From Eisenbergiella tayi (lineage in GTDB: Bacteria; Bacillota; Clostridia; Lachnospirales; Lachnospiraceae): a stretch of 64,000 bases of DNA. The position numbers and the translations under genes were made by a program. Under the pieces are notes generated by a model. The model ran no database searches, was not told the DNA's origin, and worked only from the letters and a program-made list of their open reading frames with translations. The DNA is taken from the NCBI RefSeq assembly GCF_001881565.1, contig NZ_MPDJ01000005.1:186001-250000 (forward strand), read 5' to 3'. Of the stretch, positions 62,954 to 64,000 are shown piece by piece. How positions within the stretch are numbered: position 1 is the first letter of the stretch; each line of letters begins with the position of its first letter.

Positions 62954-64000
62954 ATGAAATACGATTTTACTTCCATCATTGACAGACAGGGAAAGGATTC
63001 CATCGCTGTAGATGTCATCCCTTTTGACAACGCAGAGGTGGCGGAGGGCTTCTCCAAAATCCCCATGTGGGTTGCCGATATGAACTTTGCTACGGTTCCC
63101 ACCATCCAGGATGCCATCATAGAGCGTGCAAAGCATCCTGCCTTCGGCTATTTTGATCCCAGAGAAGAATATTACGGCAAAATCATAGAATGGCAGAACA
63201 CACGCAATGGTGTGGAAGGCCTGACAAAGGAAGCTATCGGTTATGAAAACGGCGTGCTTGGCTGCGTCTCCTCCGCCGCCCAGGCCTTCAGCGCTCCCGG
63301 AGAGGCCGTACTCCTTCATTCCCCTACCTATATCGGTTTCACCCATGCGCTGGAAAGCATCGGCCGCAAAATCATCTTAAGCGATCTCGTACGGGATGAA
63401 GAGGGCATCTGGCGTATGGACTATGAGGATATGGACAGGAAGCTGAAGGAAAACCATATTCATTTCGCCGTATTCTGCTCCCCCCACAATCCCTGCGGAC
63501 GTGTCTGGACGCGGGAGGAAATCGAAAAGGCAATGGAGGTTTATTCCAGAAATAACTGTGTCGTGGTTTCCGATGAGATATGGTCGGATTTGACCCTCGA
63601 AGGACATAAACACATTCCCACCCAGTCCATTTCAGAAGATGCCAGAAACAGGACTATCGCGGTTTATGCCCCTTCCAAAACCTTCAACCTGGCCGGCCTG
63701 ATTGGCTCCTATCATATTATTTATAACCCCTATCTGCGTGACCGGGTAAGGAAACAGGCTGAGCTCTCCCACTACAACAGCATGAACGTTCTGTCCATGC
63801 ATGCCCTTATCGGCGCCTATCAGCCGGAAGGCCACGAATGGGTGGATGAGCTTCGCCATGTTCTCACGGAAAATGTGGAATATGCCTACAGTTATATCCT
63901 CGACCACTTCTCCGGTGTAGAACTGGCTAAACCGGAAGGTACCTATATGCTGTATCTTGACTGCGAAAAATTCTGCCAGGAGCATGACATGTCTATGGAT
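62954..64000 (+). CDS. MalY/PatB-type aminotransferase, C-S lyase (partial, cut by window edge)
   Basis: ATG at 62954 follows AGGAGAAAATACT. The 349 visible residues show the MalY/PatB class: MKYDFTSIIDRQGKDSI, PMWVADMNFATVP, HPAFGYFD, SPHNPCGRVW, SDEIWSDL and the PLP-binding lysine in APSKTFNLAG. Such enzymes cleave cystathionine or cysteine-type C-S bonds or act as aminotransferases. About 40-50 residues are expected beyond the window. It is divergent from the MarR operon. Confidence 0.92.
   Translation, partial: MKYDFTSIIDRQGKDSIAVDVIPFDNAEVAEGFSKIPMWVADMNFATVPTIQDAIIERAKHPAFGYFDPREEYYGKIIEWQNTRNGVEGLTKEAIGYENGVLGCVSSAAQAFSAPGEAVLLHSPTYIGFTHALESIGRKIILSDLVRDEEGIWRMDYEDMDRKLKENHIHFAVFCSPHNPCGRVWTREEIEKAMEVYSRNNCVVVSDEIWSDLTLEGHKHIPTQSISEDARNRTIAVYAPSKTFNLAGLIGSYHIIYNPYLRDRVRKQAELSHYNSMNVLSMHALIGAYQPEGHEWVDELRHVLTENVEYAYSYILDHFSGVELAKPEGTYMLYLDCEKFCQEHDMSMD

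Noticed and set aside
1..64000. tRNA or rRNA genes
   Set aside because: No cloverleaf with conserved T-loop sequence and no rRNA-like stretch was recognised in the intergenic regions.

Overview
The window looks like a chromosomal segment of a Clostridia, most likely Lachnospiraceae-type, Firmicute. Reasons: strong AGGAGG-type ribosome sites, YesM/YesN-type two-component systems beside sugar ABC transporters, a clostridial type I-B CRISPR-Cas locus and an anaerobic siroheme pathway. No rRNA or tRNA gene was recognised. The CRISPR block is clearly more AT-rich than its flanks.

Layout. 1-8079 (minus): a sugar-type ABC importer followed by two tandem ADP-ribosylglycohydrolase-fold proteins and a sensor kinase cut by the window edge. 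8887-21670: a type I-B CRISPR-Cas locus. It has a 29-repeat array interrupted by an IS982-family element, then the operon cas6-cas8b-cas7-cas5-cas3-cas4-cas1-cas2 (minus), then a small second array of 7 repeats in the opposite orientation. 21849-31278: an acetyltransferase, a heterodimeric ABC exporter (minus), and divergently a two-component system plus a MacB/FtsX-type ABC transporter (plus). 31429-39467 (minus): a second sugar ABC importer with YesM/YesN regulators and a uroporphyrinogen-decarboxylase-fold protein. 39743-51152 (minus): an AAA/PD-(D/E)XK protein, an amidohydrolase with an amino-acid permease, an ABC-2 transporter with a small membrane protein and its two-component system, a GGDEF protein and an XRE regulator. 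51211-57908 (minus): a complete glutamate-to-siroheme operon. 58281-60881: a fused CoA-disulfide-reductase/rhodanese/sulfite-reductase/ferredoxin enzyme that would use the siroheme. 61094-62621: a MarR regulator and an Old-Yellow-Enzyme-type flavoprotein. 62954-64000: a partial MalY/PatB aminotransferase.

The most interesting signal is in the 490-bp gap upstream of cas6. Two degenerate CRISPR repeats (20946-20975 and 20998-21030) flank a 22-nt pseudo-spacer. That pseudo-spacer matches the cas6 promoter (20845-20861) at 15 of 17 positions, and the mismatches fall exactly at guide positions 6, 12 and then 18. Those are the positions that Cascade flips out of the guide-target duplex. The match sits next to a TCA that can serve as PAM and that lies within the predicted -35 box. 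It reads as a crRNA-like guide by which the locus represses its own cas operon (CreR-type autoregulation).

Other points of note are several very long intergenic palindromes (31328, 35980, 57970 and 58119), the IS insertion inside a CRISPR repeat with a 7-bp target duplication, and a 49-residue membrane-protein gene translationally coupled to an ABC ATPase.
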